This document shows, in pieces, positions 1 to 7,913 of a DNA stretch of 64,000 nt (within the stretch, counting starts at the first letter, position 1; every line of letters starts with the position of its first letter). The stretch lies in the NCBI RefSeq assembly GCF_015062615.1, contig NZ_SUUH01000002.1, positions 496,001-560,000 of the forward strand, given 5' to 3'. A program made the translations under genes and the position numbers. This stretch comes from Denitrobacterium detoxificans. Its GTDB lineage: Bacteria; Actinomycetota; Coriobacteriia; Coriobacteriales; Eggerthellaceae. The notes beneath the pieces are model-generated. The model did no database searches and was not told the DNA's origin. It saw only the letters and a program-made list of their open reading frames with translations.

Positions 1-163
1 CGCTATTGAAGATGCCGTCGACCTTGCTAGCCCAGAGCTTCATCCGGTTGCTAAGGCCGCAAAGGACATGGCTGCCGGCGCCGTATATATTTTTGCTTTT
101 ACTTCCGTCATCGTGGGGTGTGTCGTATTCATCCCGCATGTGCTTCCTCTTCTAGGATGGTAA
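1..163 (+). CDS. dgkA: Diacylglycerol/undecaprenol kinase, C-terminal end (partial)
   Basis: Only the last 53 residues are in the window; the 5' part lies before position 1. The frame reads AIEDAVDLASPELHPVAKAA, then a KDMAAGAV segment and a final hydrophobic stretch. This matches the conserved end of the DgkA family (E-x-x-x-D ... H-x-x-A-K-x-A-K-D ... A-A-V, then the last membrane helix). Gram-positive members are small membrane kinases that phosphorylate undecaprenol or diacylglycerol. The stop TAA is at 161-163 and era starts 2 bases later; dgkA just before era is a common actinobacterial and firmicute arrangement and supports the call. Catalytic residues upstream cannot be checked. Confidence 0.85.
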   Translation, partial: AIEDAVDLASPELHPVAKAAKDMAAGAVYIFAFTSVIVGCVVFIPHVLPLLGW

Positions 164-165
164 CC

Positions 166-1074
166 ATGGAATTCTCCGAAGATTTCCGCTCGGGGTTCGT
201 CACGCTCATCGGGCGCCCCAATGCGGGTAAATCCACGCTCATCAATGCCATCATGGGCAAGAAAGTCGCCATTACCAGCGACACCGCGCAAACCACGCGC
301 CATCGCTTTCGCGCGGTCGTTACGCGCGACGACTATCAGCTGGTGCTGGTAGACACGCCGGGCCTGCACAAGCCGCACGACGTGCTGGGCGAAGAACTCA
401 ACGAGTCGGCCATCCAGGCGCTCGACGGCATCGACGCTGTTGCCTTCCTGCTCGACGCTTCCAAGCCTGCGGGTCGTGGCGACGAATGGGTCGTCCGCCA
501 GATCTCGGCGGTGAAGGCAAAGAAAATCCTGGTCATTACCAAGACCGACCTGGTTGACGCCGAAACCATCGCCAAGCAGCGCGAAGCCGCGCAGGCTCTG
601 GCCGAGTGGGATGCCGTGCTTGAGGTTTCCTCGGTTACCGGCGACGGTGTGGATACTTTCATGGAAACGGCCGCCAACCTGCTTCCGCCGGGTCCGCAAT
701 GGTTCCCCTCCGACATGGAAACCGACCAGCCTACGGAAGTGCTCATCGCCGAATTCATCCGCGAGAAGATTCTTCGTTCGTTTCACGACGAGGTGCCCCA
801 TGCTATCGGCGTCGTCGTGGAGGAAATGGAATACGACAAGCGCAAGAACCTCGAGCGCATCTATGCGCTCATCTACGTGGAACGCGATAGCCAGAAGGGC
901 ATCATCATCGGCAAGGGCGGTCGCGCGCTGAAGGCCATTGGCAGCGAAGCTCGCGCCGATCTGGAGCAGATGCTCGGTTCGCGCGTCTTCCTGGATCTGC
1001 GCGTGAAGGTGCGCAAGAACTGGCGTCGCGACCTGAACCAGATCAGGCGCTTCGGCTACGGAGAAGGCATGTAG
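166..1074 (+). CDS. era: GTPase Era
   Basis: Era is an essential GTPase that binds the 3' end of 16S rRNA and helps 30S subunit maturation. The 302-residue product has the P-loop GRPNAGKS (16-23), the G3 motif DTPG (63-66), the G4 motif TKTD (125-128) and a C-terminal KH domain with IIIGKGGRALKAIG; the length is normal for the family. An upstream in-frame ATG at 118 would add 16 residues overlapping dgkA. I chose the ATG at 166 because AGGA lies just upstream and the protein then begins like other Era proteins. The stop overlaps the GTG of recO by one base (TAGTG), so the two are translationally coupled. Confidence 0.97.
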   Translation: MEFSEDFRSGFVTLIGRPNAGKSTLINAIMGKKVAITSDTAQTTRHRFRAVVTRDDYQLVLVDTPGLHKPHDVLGEELNESAIQALDGIDAVAFLLDASKPAGRGDEWVVRQISAVKAKKILVITKTDLVDAETIAKQREAAQALAEWDAVLEVSSVTGDGVDTFMETAANLLPPGPQWFPSDMETDQPTEVLIAEFIREKILRSFHDEVPHAIGVVVEEMEYDKRKNLERIYALIYVERDSQKGIIIGKGGRALKAIGSEARADLEQMLGSRVFLDLRVKVRKNWRRDLNQIRRFGYGEGM

Positions 1075-1841
1075 TGGCCACGCCCACGAAATCTTGCCGC
1101 GTACTGGTCGTTCGCAAGACGAAGCTTCGGGAAACCGACCTCATCATCACCTTTTTGCATGAAGACGGCTCGCTGGGGCAGGCCGTTGCGCGTGGCGCGC
1201 GTAAGCCGGGCAATACGTTTGCCTCGCGCCTGGAATACTTTTGCCTGGCCGACGTGCTCATCGCGAAGGGGAGGGGCCTGCCTATCGTCACCGAGGCGCG
1301 TTGCGTGAACGCCCATGCCCGATTGCGCGAGGATGTGCTGTTCAACGCCGCGTCTTCGCCCATTCTCGATGCGCTTGCCAAGTGCGGCCAACCCGACCTT
1401 CCCGTGCCGCGCCTGTTCGACATGGCCTGTGCGGCGCTCGATGAGCTCTGCGCCTGCCAGGAAGACGATGCGCCCGCCATTTGCGCGGCGTTCCTGGTGA
1501 AGCTCTTCGCCATGCTGGGCTTTCGCCCGCGCGTGTCCACGTGCGTATCGTGCGGGGCTCAGGTGCCGCTCGAGCATGGCGCATGGCGTGATTTCTCGTT
1601 CGTCGAAGGGGGAGCAGTCTGCATCGATTGCCGTTCGCACGTGCAGACGCAGCGCATCGAGGCTACTACGTTGCTGTGGGTGCAAACGCTGTTGGGCCAG
1701 CCGTTTGCCCGCGTACGTGATTCGCATGTTCCCCTACAGGCGTCATTTGCCGTGCTCCATTTCGCGCACCAGTGGTTCCGCGAGCACATGGGGCTCAACC
1801 TGAAGTCCCTGAACTTCCTGCTCACGAGCGGATTGTTCTAA
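1074..1841 (+). CDS. recO: DNA repair protein RecO
   Basis: RecO anneals single strands and loads RecA at gaps together with RecR (RecFOR pathway). The 255-residue protein has the N-terminal OB-fold start (residues 5-20, VLVVRKTKLRETDLIITF-like) and the C-terminal zinc finger as two pairs, CVSC and CIDC, about 25 residues apart. It starts with GTG sharing the last base of the era stop codon. The era-recO order is widely conserved in Gram-positive bacteria. The stop is at 1839-1841, and the next 220 bases hold no gene before rpsO. Confidence 0.95.
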   Translation: MATPTKSCRVLVVRKTKLRETDLIITFLHEDGSLGQAVARGARKPGNTFASRLEYFCLADVLIAKGRGLPIVTEARCVNAHARLREDVLFNAASSPILDALAKCGQPDLPVPRLFDMACAALDELCACQEDDAPAICAAFLVKLFAMLGFRPRVSTCVSCGAQVPLEHGAWRDFSFVEGGAVCIDCRSHVQTQRIEATTLLWVQTLLGQPFARVRDSHVPLQASFAVLHFAHQWFREHMGLNLKSLNFLLTSGLF

Positions 1842-1941
1842 GCGTTGCGTCGTCGTTTTCATGCTCAACGTCGCCCCTGCACCCCATATGTGCAGACCAT
1901 GATGCTTCGTATACTGCGTAGCTGCCAATTCCTAGGATGTG

Positions 1942-2062
1942 TATAATGGACAAGCTGCATTAGCAGGGCTTTCCCCTTAGCACGCACGCGCCACCTTGCA
2001 TGCGTCCTCGGAGGAAAGATCAATACACGTTGCCCCGTTGGGGCGGAATGAAAGGTGGAAGC
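1942..2062 (+). promoter_or_regulatory. rpsO promoter -10 and structured leader
   Basis: A perfect TATAAT lies at 1942-1947 without a convincing -35 element. The implied leader of about 110 nt contains a strong Shine-Dalgarno-like GGAGG (2010-2014) that is not followed by any start codon at proper distance. It also contains a compact hairpin GCCCC-GTT-GGGGC (2032-2044) ending 18 bases before the rpsO ATG. S15 represses its own translation through structured leaders in several phyla, so this is a plausible S15 regulatory element. That role is inferred from position and structure only. Confidence 0.5.
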
Positions 2063-2350
2063 ATGGCTGATAAGCTGAGCATTTCCAAAGAGCGCGTAGC
2101 CGAGCTCATGAAGGAATACGGCAAGAACGAGAACGATTCCGGTTCTGCTGAAGTGCAGGTCGCTATCCTCTCCGAGCGTATTCGCAACCTCACCGAGCAC
2201 CTGAAGACCCACAAGAAGGATAACCATTCCCGTCGTGGCCTCATGATGCTCATCGGTAAGCGCCGCGGTCTTTTGAAGTACATCAAGAACCGCGACATCA
2301 CCGAGTACCGTGAGCTCATCAAGAAGCTTGGCATTCGCGACAACGTGTAA
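2063..2350 (+). CDS. rpsO: 30S ribosomal protein S15
   Basis: A 95-residue primary 16S rRNA-binding protein of the small subunit platform. The body shows the conserved helix-rich S15 features, including GSAEVQ, NLTEHL, the HSRRGL turn and KRRGLLKYI. The frame is open back to 2000, but the ATG at 2063 gives the family length and has AAAGGTGG (2051-2058) at good spacing. It is followed within 7 bases by an intrinsic terminator and then by pnp, the classic rpsO-pnp order. Confidence 0.97.
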   Translation: MADKLSISKERVAELMKEYGKNENDSGSAEVQVAILSERIRNLTEHLKTHKKDNHSRRGLMMLIGKRRGLLKYIKNRDITEYRELIKKLGIRDNV

Positions 2351-2356
2351 ATGCAT

Positions 2357-2385
2357 AAAGCCCGCTTCGTGCGGGCTTTTGCTTT
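2357..2385 (+). terminator. Intrinsic terminator after rpsO
   Basis: Stem AAAGCCCGC (2357-2365), loop TTCGT, stem GCGGGCTTT (2371-2379), followed by a T-rich tail. It starts seven bases after the rpsO stop. Readthrough would be needed for any rpsO-pnp cotranscript. Confidence 0.9.
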
Positions 2386-2386
2386 T

Positions 2387-2539
2387 CGAAGCCGTGTTGC
2401 GGCTTCGGCGCGAGCCGAACGGATGAGGTTCGCGTGTAGTGCGGTCGGCCGCGGAAGGATCCGCAGCTGCTCGCGGCGGGGGTAGGCCCCGTCGAAGAAG
2501 CTTCGCCTCATAGGGAGGCGAGGGAAGAGAAAGTGAAAT
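2387..2539 (+). promoter_or_regulatory. Structured leader of pnp
   Basis: The space between the rpsO terminator and pnp holds at least two hairpins. One is CGAAGCCG-TGTTG-CGGCTTCG (2387-2407). The other, CGCCTC/GAGGCG (2504-2520), sits immediately before the ribosome-binding region. PNPase mRNA leaders are autoregulated through a processed stem-loop in some bacteria; whether that applies here is inference. No clear promoter was found in this stretch. Confidence 0.4.
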
Positions 2540-4786
2540 ATGGAAAAAATCGTAGAAGAGTTCGAGCTGTACGGTAAGAAGTATCGCTTCGAAACCGGCG
2601 AGCTTGCCAAGCAGGCCACGGGTGCCGTTCTGGTTACCCAGGGCGATACCACCTGCCTGGTCACCGCCGTGGTGAGCAAGGAAGAGAAGGATTACGACTT
2701 CTTCCCCCTCACGGTGGACTTCATGGAGAAGATGTACGCCGTGGGCCGCATCCCCGGTGGCTATCTGAAGCGCGAGGGCAAGGCCAGCGAAAAGGGCACC
2801 CTCACGGCTCGTCTCATCGACCGCCCCATTCGTCCGGGTTTCCCCGATGGCTTCAAGAACGAAGTGCATATCGTTGCAACCACGCTGGTTGTCGATGGCG
2901 ATAACGCTCCCGATTGCATCTGCGTGAATGGTGCTTCGGCGGCTCTGCTGGTGGGCGGCGCCCCGTTCGACGGCCCTGCTGCCTGCGTGCGCGTTGGCCG
3001 CAACCCCGAAACGGGCGACTTCATTTGCAACCCCTCCTACGATGAGCTGGAAGAGAGCGATCTCAACCTCACCATCGCTGGTACCGCCGATTATATCTCC
3101 ATGGTGGAAGCCGGCGCCAAGGAAATCAGCGAGGAAGACATGCTCGCTGCCATGAACTTCGGCCAGAAGGCCATCGCGGAATTCTGCGCCGCTCAGCAGC
3201 GCTTCCTCGACAAGGTGAACCCCCAGCCGCTGGAGTACAAGGTTCATCAGGCCGATCCTTCCATCGCCGAGCGCGTCGATGCTCACTTCGATGAGATGAG
3301 CGCCGCTCTGCATGATGCCGACAAGCTTTCCCGCATCGGCAAGGTGGAAGAGCTGAAGGCCTCCATCAAGGCCAACGACTTCTCCGAAGAGGAGCAGGCT
3401 GCCTGGGGCTCCGACATCGCCGCTGCATGCAAGGCCCTGGAAAAGCGCGCCATGCGCCGCATGGTCATCGAGACCGGCGAGCGTGCCGATGGCCGTACCG
3501 CCAAGGAAATCCGTCCGCTGTACATCCGTCCTGGGTATCTTCCCCGCGTGCACGGTTCGGGTCTGTTCCAGCGCGGTCAGACGCAGGCTCTTTCGGTGTG
3601 CACCCTTGGCACGCTGCGTGAAGGCCAGCGCCTCGACACCATCGACCCCGCCGAGGGCAAGCGCTACATGCACCAGTACAACTTCCCGCCGTACTGCACG
3701 GGCGAAGTTGGCCGCATGGGCGCTCCCAAGCGTCGTGAAGTTGGTCATGGTGCCCTGGCGGAACGCGCTCTGCTGCCCGTTCTGCCCGACGAGGACACTT
3801 TCCCCTACGCCATCCGCGTGGTTAGCGAGGTCCTGGAATCCAATGGTAGCTCCTCCATGGCTTCCACCTGTGGTTCCACCCTGGCCCTCATGGATGCTGG
3901 CGTGCCCATCAGCGCTCCCGTTTCCGGTATTGCCATGGGCCTCATCAAGGAAGGCGACGACGTCGTCATTCTGTCCGACATCCAGGGTCTGGAAGACTTC
4001 CTGGGCGACATGGACTTCAAGGTAACGGGTACTGAAAACGGCATCACCGCGCTTCAGATGGACAACAAGGCCCGTGGTCTCTCCACGGAAATCCTGGGTC
4101 GCGCTCTGGCGCAGGCCAAGGAAGGCCGTGCGTTCATCCTGGAAGCCATGCTGAAGGAAATCCCTGCGCCTCGTTCCGAGCTCTCTGAGTTCGCTCCGCG
4201 CATCGAGACCATCAAGATTCCGGTCGACAAGATTCGCGACGTCATCGGCACCGGTGGCAAGGTCATTCGTGGCCTGCAGGACGAAACGGGTGCCACCATC
4301 GAGGTCGAGGAAGACGGTACCGTGCATATTGCCGCCGTGGAAGGCCCTGCAGGCGAAGCTGCCAAGCAGGCCATCCTCGACATCGTGAAGGAACCCGAAG
4401 TCGGCGAGATCTTCGAAGGCGAAGTCGTCGGCATCAAGGACTTCGGCGCATTCGTGAAGCTTACCGCCAGCAAGGACGGTCTGCTGCATATCAGCCGCAT
4501 GGCCAATGGCCGCGTGGGCCGTGTTGAAGACGTGCTCAACCTGGGCGACAAAGTAAAGGTCCAGGTCATCGAAGTGGGCGAGAACGGCAAGATCAGCCTT
4601 GATCGCCTGGAGAAGCCCGACGCGCCCGAAGGCTCCGCGCGTCCCCGTCGCGAAGATCGCGGCGAGCGCTCCGAGCATGGCGATCGTCCCCGTCGTCGTC
4701 CCGGCGACCGTGGTGGCGACCGCGGCGGTAGGGGAGGCCATGGTCGTGACGACCATCGCAAGCCCCGCTCGCGCAATCGCGACTAG
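2540..4786 (+). CDS. pnp: Polyribonucleotide nucleotidyltransferase (PNPase)
   Basis: A phosphorolytic 3'-5' exoribonuclease of the RNA degradation machinery. The 748 residues show two RNase PH-like domains (about 10-230 and 310-540), with the second carrying the catalytic-core stretches FPPYCTGEVG and RREVGHGALAERAL. A KH domain (DKIRDVIGTGGKVIRGL, about 565) and an S1 domain (EIFEGEVVGIKDFGAFVKL, about 630-695) follow. A basic tail rich in Arg, Gly and Asp (last 50 residues), typical of actinobacterial PNPases, ends the protein. The start has only a weak purine-rich ribosome site (GGGAAGAGAAAG). A strong terminator follows the stop. Confidence 0.97.
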   Translation: MEKIVEEFELYGKKYRFETGELAKQATGAVLVTQGDTTCLVTAVVSKEEKDYDFFPLTVDFMEKMYAVGRIPGGYLKREGKASEKGTLTARLIDRPIRPGFPDGFKNEVHIVATTLVVDGDNAPDCICVNGASAALLVGGAPFDGPAACVRVGRNPETGDFICNPSYDELEESDLNLTIAGTADYISMVEAGAKEISEEDMLAAMNFGQKAIAEFCAAQQRFLDKVNPQPLEYKVHQADPSIAERVDAHFDEMSAALHDADKLSRIGKVEELKASIKANDFSEEEQAAWGSDIAAACKALEKRAMRRMVIETGERADGRTAKEIRPLYIRPGYLPRVHGSGLFQRGQTQALSVCTLGTLREGQRLDTIDPAEGKRYMHQYNFPPYCTGEVGRMGAPKRREVGHGALAERALLPVLPDEDTFPYAIRVVSEVLESNGSSSMASTCGSTLALMDAGVPISAPVSGIAMGLIKEGDDVVILSDIQGLEDFLGDMDFKVTGTENGITALQMDNKARGLSTEILGRALAQAKEGRAFILEAMLKEIPAPRSELSEFAPRIETIKIPVDKIRDVIGTGGKVIRGLQDETGATIEVEEDGTVHIAAVEGPAGEAAKQAILDIVKEPEVGEIFEGEVVGIKDFGAFVKLTASKDGLLHISRMANGRVGRVEDVLNLGDKVKVQVIEVGENGKISLDRLEKPDAPEGSARPRREDRGERSEHGDRPRRRPGDRGGDRGGRGGHGRDDHRKPRSRNRD

Positions 4787-4810
4787 CTCATCGCACTAGC
4801 TCGTGCTTCG

Positions 4811-4840
4811 GAAGGCGGCCTTCGGGCCGCCTTCTTTTTT
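4811..4840 (+). terminator. Intrinsic terminator after pnp
   Basis: A perfect 10-bp stem GAAGGCGGCC/GGCCGCCTTC closed by a TTCG tetraloop and followed by TTTTTT (4835-4840). Confidence 0.95.
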
Positions 4841-4866
4841 GCGTTACGTACCCGTTGGGGTATCAT
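4839..4866 (+). promoter_or_regulatory. Promoter of the TetR-family gene
   Basis: TTGCGT (4839-4844), 16-base spacer, TATCAT (4861-4866), 27 bases before the GTG start. It begins in the T-tract of the pnp terminator. Confidence 0.6.
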
Positions 4867-4892
4867 TTCCCCCGTACGCGGAAAGGGGTAAC

Positions 4893-5459
4893 GTGGACAA
4901 CGACGCAAAGCATCACATTGTTGCTGCGTATCAGCAGTTGGTTGAGGAAGGTGGCTCTCAGGCCATTTCCGTGACTCAGGTGGCGTGCAGGGCTGGGGTT
5001 TCCCGCGCCACGTTCTACTATCACTTCAAGGACATCTACGATCTGGTCGAGTTTCGCGAACGCGAATACGTCGACGCGCTCTTTCGCAATTTACCCGAAG
5101 ACGGTAATGCCTGGTCGAGCATGGTGGATGTGATTATCGACCTATACGAAACCGATACGCTTCACGTATTCGGCGACTACGCCCATCTCGATCGAGACAT
5201 CCTGCGCAAGATGAACTCGCGCTTCATCTATGACATCCTGAAGCGATGCTTCGAACACGATCTTGGCGTGTGCGATGGACAAGACGAGGAAGTTGAATTC
5301 TTCCTGGTTACGCTCACGTACGCCCTTATTGGCATCGTGGAGTCGGTTCTCGACCACGCCATCGATGCGCAGCCGCGGGAGTATTTCAAGAAGCTCGACA
5401 AGTATATGGTCGTGCCATTTCGGGAGCGCATGGCCGAACGATTTTCGCCCGTCGCATAA
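4893..5459 (+). CDS. TetR/AcrR-family transcriptional regulator
   Basis: A 188-residue regulator. The N-terminal helix-turn-helix is clear (ISVTQVACRAGVSRATFYYH then FKDIYDLVEFRE, residues about 25-60), with the FYYHFKDI signature of TetR proteins. The C-terminal ligand domain is helical and has no recognisable family. I used the GTG at 4893 behind GAAAGGGG; an upstream in-frame ATG at 4803 lies inside the pnp terminator and is unlikely. The gene is convergent with the radical SAM gene that follows, so its target cannot be assigned from context. Confidence 0.88.
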   Translation: MDNDAKHHIVAAYQQLVEEGGSQAISVTQVACRAGVSRATFYYHFKDIYDLVEFREREYVDALFRNLPEDGNAWSSMVDVIIDLYETDTLHVFGDYAHLDRDILRKMNSRFIYDILKRCFEHDLGVCDGQDEEVEFFLVTLTYALIGIVESVLDHAIDAQPREYFKKLDKYMVVPFRERMAERFSPVA

Positions 5460-5524
5460 AAATGCGCCTCACATGTAGCCGAGAAGGCGGGCATGCGGGG
5501 CGCGTAGCGTATGCAGGTTCGCTG

Positions 5525-6886
5525 CTATTTCACGAGCAGTGCAGGGTTGTGTTCCTTGCTGGCCCAGAGCCTATCGGCGCGTGGGGCCCATTCCGCGGCT
5601 ACTTCTACGCAGCGGTCGGAATACACGTGCACGTCTTCTGGCTGCAGAATCTCGGTGGAGTGCGCATCCGTTTCCTCCACGATCTGCGTGAGCCTGCCCG
5701 GATTGTCGAGTACGGGGCAGGGACGCAGCATGTTCTCGTTGAACGGCTGGTTGTTGTGATATGCCATGAAAAGCGGTCGCTTCAAGCCCTCCAGCAGCGA
5801 GTAGTCGCGGATGTTCGTGTCGCTGTAGTGCATGAACACGCAGGGGTCCATGTCGCCATTCGCGTTGATGTGCAGATAGCGGCGCCCGCCGGCGATGCAG
5901 CCGCCCACGTATTCGCCGTCGTTGAAGAAATCAAGCGTGAACAGGGGCTTCGTGTTCCTGAAACCGCGCACGACGTTGTACATGTGCTCGCGCTGCTCGG
6001 GTTGCGTGATGAGGCTCTTGTCGGCTCCCGCGCCCACGGGCATGTAGCTGAAGAACCAGCAGAACTTCGCGCCCTTCTCGATCATCCAATCGAAGTATTC
6101 CTCGCTGCCAATGACGTCGACGTTCTTTGCGGTATAGCAGCAGCTAATGCCAAAGCCCAGGCGGTTCTTCCGCATGATGTCCATGGCGTCGCTTACCTTC
6201 TTGTACACGCCCTCGCCGCGCCTGAAGTCGGTGGCGTCTTCGAAGCCCTCTACCGACACGATGGGGATGAAATTGCCCACGCGAAGCACTTCCTCGCAGA
6301 ATGCCTGGTCGATGAGCGTGCCGTTCGTGAAGCAGAGGAATGCGCAATCGTTGTGCTTGTTGCATAGGGCGATGAGGTCCTTCTTGCGCATGAGCGGTTC
6401 GCCGCCCGTGTAGATGTAGATGTAAACGCCCAGTTCCTTGCCTTGTTCGATGATGTTGTCAATCTCATCGAAGGAAAGGTTAAGCCGGTTGCCGTATTCG
6501 GCGGCCCAACAGCCCGTGCAATGCAGATTGCAGGCGCTTGTGGGGTCGAGCAGGATGGCCCACGGAATGTTGCATCCGTGTTCCTTGCGCATCTTCTGCT
6601 GCTGTTCCCAGCCAGTGATGCTGCCGTTGATGATGAAGTTCTGGAACGCCTTCTTCAGGATGAACGGGTCGATGTCATCCCACAGGCCCATGATCATCTT
6701 GTTCCAGTTGTTGTCGGGGTCGGCTAGTACCCTTCGAAACGCTGCACGTTGCGTTTTCATCATGTCACCTGGGGTTATCTTGTCCACAAGCTCCATGATC
6801 TTGGGGAGGTTCGCACGAGGATCCTTATCGAGATAGTCGTACACCCTATTGAAGCCAAACCGTTTTGCCGAATCTGCAATACTCAT
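5525..6886 (-). CDS. Radical SAM protein with SPASM-like C-terminal region, function unknown
   Basis: A 453-residue protein with the AdoMet-cluster motif C-N-L-H-C-T-G-C (CxxxCxxC) near residue 120, followed by YIYIYTGGEPLMRKKD, the usual GGEP strand. A C-terminal stretch reads GGCIAGGRRYLHINANGDMD followed by P-C, with further cysteines (RPCPV, DRC). This resembles the start of SPASM/twitch domains, which bind an auxiliary [4Fe-4S] cluster, although the full seven-cysteine SPASM pattern is not present. About 95 residues precede the core. The ATG at 6886 has AGGAGG upstream. No precursor peptide or partner gene lies next to it, so the substrate is open. Confidence 0.85.
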   Translation of the reverse strand: MSIADSAKRFGFNRVYDYLDKDPRANLPKIMELVDKITPGDMMKTQRAAFRRVLADPDNNWNKMIMGLWDDIDPFILKKAFQNFIINGSITGWEQQQKMRKEHGCNIPWAILLDPTSACNLHCTGCWAAEYGNRLNLSFDEIDNIIEQGKELGVYIYIYTGGEPLMRKKDLIALCNKHNDCAFLCFTNGTLIDQAFCEEVLRVGNFIPIVSVEGFEDATDFRRGEGVYKKVSDAMDIMRKNRLGFGISCCYTAKNVDVIGSEEYFDWMIEKGAKFCWFFSYMPVGAGADKSLITQPEQREHMYNVVRGFRNTKPLFTLDFFNDGEYVGGCIAGGRRYLHINANGDMDPCVFMHYSDTNIRDYSLLEGLKRPLFMAYHNNQPFNENMLRPCPVLDNPGRLTQIVEETDAHSTEILQPEDVHVYSDRCVEVAAEWAPRADRLWASKEHNPALLVK

Positions 6887-6910
6887 TTTGCCTCCTAACC
6901 TTGTTTGACC

Positions 6911-6940
6911 ATTATGCACCAGACGTGTGGATTGTGTGAA
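6911..6940 (-). promoter_or_regulatory. Promoter of the radical SAM gene
   Basis: On the minus strand TTCACA (6940-6935), 18-base spacer, CATAAT (6916-6911), 24 bases before the start codon. Both hexamers match the sigma-70 consensus at 5 of 6 positions. Confidence 0.6.
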
Positions 6941-6969
6941 TTAACAAGATGGTGGAAGTGTAAGGAGCG

Positions 6970-6998
6970 TTGTACGTGATTGAGCGGTGAAATATGCT
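6970..6998 (+). promoter_or_regulatory. Promoter of dapB
   Basis: TTGTAC (6970-6975), 17-base spacer, TATGCT (6993-6998), 33 bases before the dapB ATG. Confidence 0.6.
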
Positions 6999-7031
6999 AG
7001 TCGAAAGAGAAGCCAATAGAAAGGTGCCTAC

Positions 7032-7793
7032 ATGATTAAGGTTGCTGTTGCCGGTTGCATGGGTCGCATGGGGCAGGCCGTCGTCAAGGCGGTTCAGTCG
7101 GCCGACGACATGGAGCTCGTCTGCGGAATCGATTTGCTCCAGGCCGATGTTCCGTTTCCCCTGTATGGCGGGGTGGCTCAGGCCATCGAAAGCGAACAGG
7201 TCGACGTGCTGGTAGATTTCACGCAGCCTTCCGTTGTCGCCGGCAATGTGCGCGTTGCCCTCTCTGCTGGCGTGAACTGCGTGGTGGGCACCACGGGCCT
7301 TTCCAATGACGTGCTTTCGGAGCTTGCTGCGTGCGCTACGAACGATGCTTGCCTGTTCTATGCTCCCAACTTCACCACGGGCGCCGTGCTCATGATGCAG
7401 TTTGCCAAGGCCGCGGCTCCCTATTTCCCCGAAGCCGAAGTCATCGAGTTCCACCATTGCCGCAAGAAGGACGCTCCCAGCGGCACGGCCATGCGCACGG
7501 CTCAGATGATCGCCGAAGCACGCGACTTCACGAGCACCGCTCCTGGTTCCGAAACCGAGCTCGAAGGTGCCGAAGGCGCACGTGGCGCCCTTATCGATGG
7601 CGTGCCCGTTCATTCCGTGCGTTCCATGGGCTACGTTGCCACCCAGCAGGTTATCTTCGGCTCCATGGGCCAGACGCTTACCATCACGCACGATTCCTGG
7701 GATCGCGAAAGCTACATGCCGGGTGTGCTCCTGGGCATTCGCAATGTCGGCGAGCAGAAGGGCCTTGTGGTGGGCCTGGAAAGCTTCATGTAG
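7032..7793 (+). CDS. dapB: 4-hydroxy-tetrahydrodipicolinate reductase
   Basis: DapB reduces 4-hydroxy-tetrahydrodipicolinate with NAD(P)H in lysine and diaminopimelate synthesis. The 253-residue protein has the N-terminal nucleotide-binding turn VAGCMGRMGQAV and the catalytic segment EFHHCRKKDAPSGTA (HHxxKxDAPSGTA type, about residue 140). The ATG at 7032 is preceded by AAAGGTG. dapA follows after 120 bases, so two successive enzymes of one pathway are encoded in reverse order of reaction. Confidence 0.97.
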   Translation: MIKVAVAGCMGRMGQAVVKAVQSADDMELVCGIDLLQADVPFPLYGGVAQAIESEQVDVLVDFTQPSVVAGNVRVALSAGVNCVVGTTGLSNDVLSELAACATNDACLFYAPNFTTGAVLMMQFAKAAAPYFPEAEVIEFHHCRKKDAPSGTAMRTAQMIAEARDFTSTAPGSETELEGAEGARGALIDGVPVHSVRSMGYVATQQVIFGSMGQTLTITHDSWDRESYMPGVLLGIRNVGEQKGLVVGLESFM

Positions 7794-7825
7794 GCCAAAA
7801 TCCTTCCATAGCTCAAGTTCGTACC

Positions 7826-7860
7826 GTTCGTCTGCATTGATTTCTTGAATGCAGGCGAAC
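7826..7860. other. 13-bp stem-loop between dapB and dapA
   Basis: GTTCGTCTGCATT (7826-7838) pairs with AATGCAGGCGAAC (7848-7860) through 13 pairs including one G-T wobble, with a 9-base loop. TCTATTTTG follows, a weak T-tract. It may be a terminator or attenuator for dapB transcripts. It is not a perfect intrinsic terminator. Confidence 0.55.
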
Positions 7861-7913
7861 GTCTATTTTGCTGTGCAATAATGAGGAAACTCATACACGC
7901 ACAAGGAGGAACC

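Noticed and set aside
1865..4756. 963-residue open frame on the minus strand opposite rpsO and pnp
   Set aside because: It is antisense to two certain genes and has low-complexity His/Gly/Asp-rich translation. The long frame follows from GC-rich codon usage on the coding strand. No ribosome site or family motif.
5462..6367. 301-residue plus frame opposite the radical SAM gene
   Set aside because: Antisense to a gene with an intact CxxxCxxC motif; no ribosome site.
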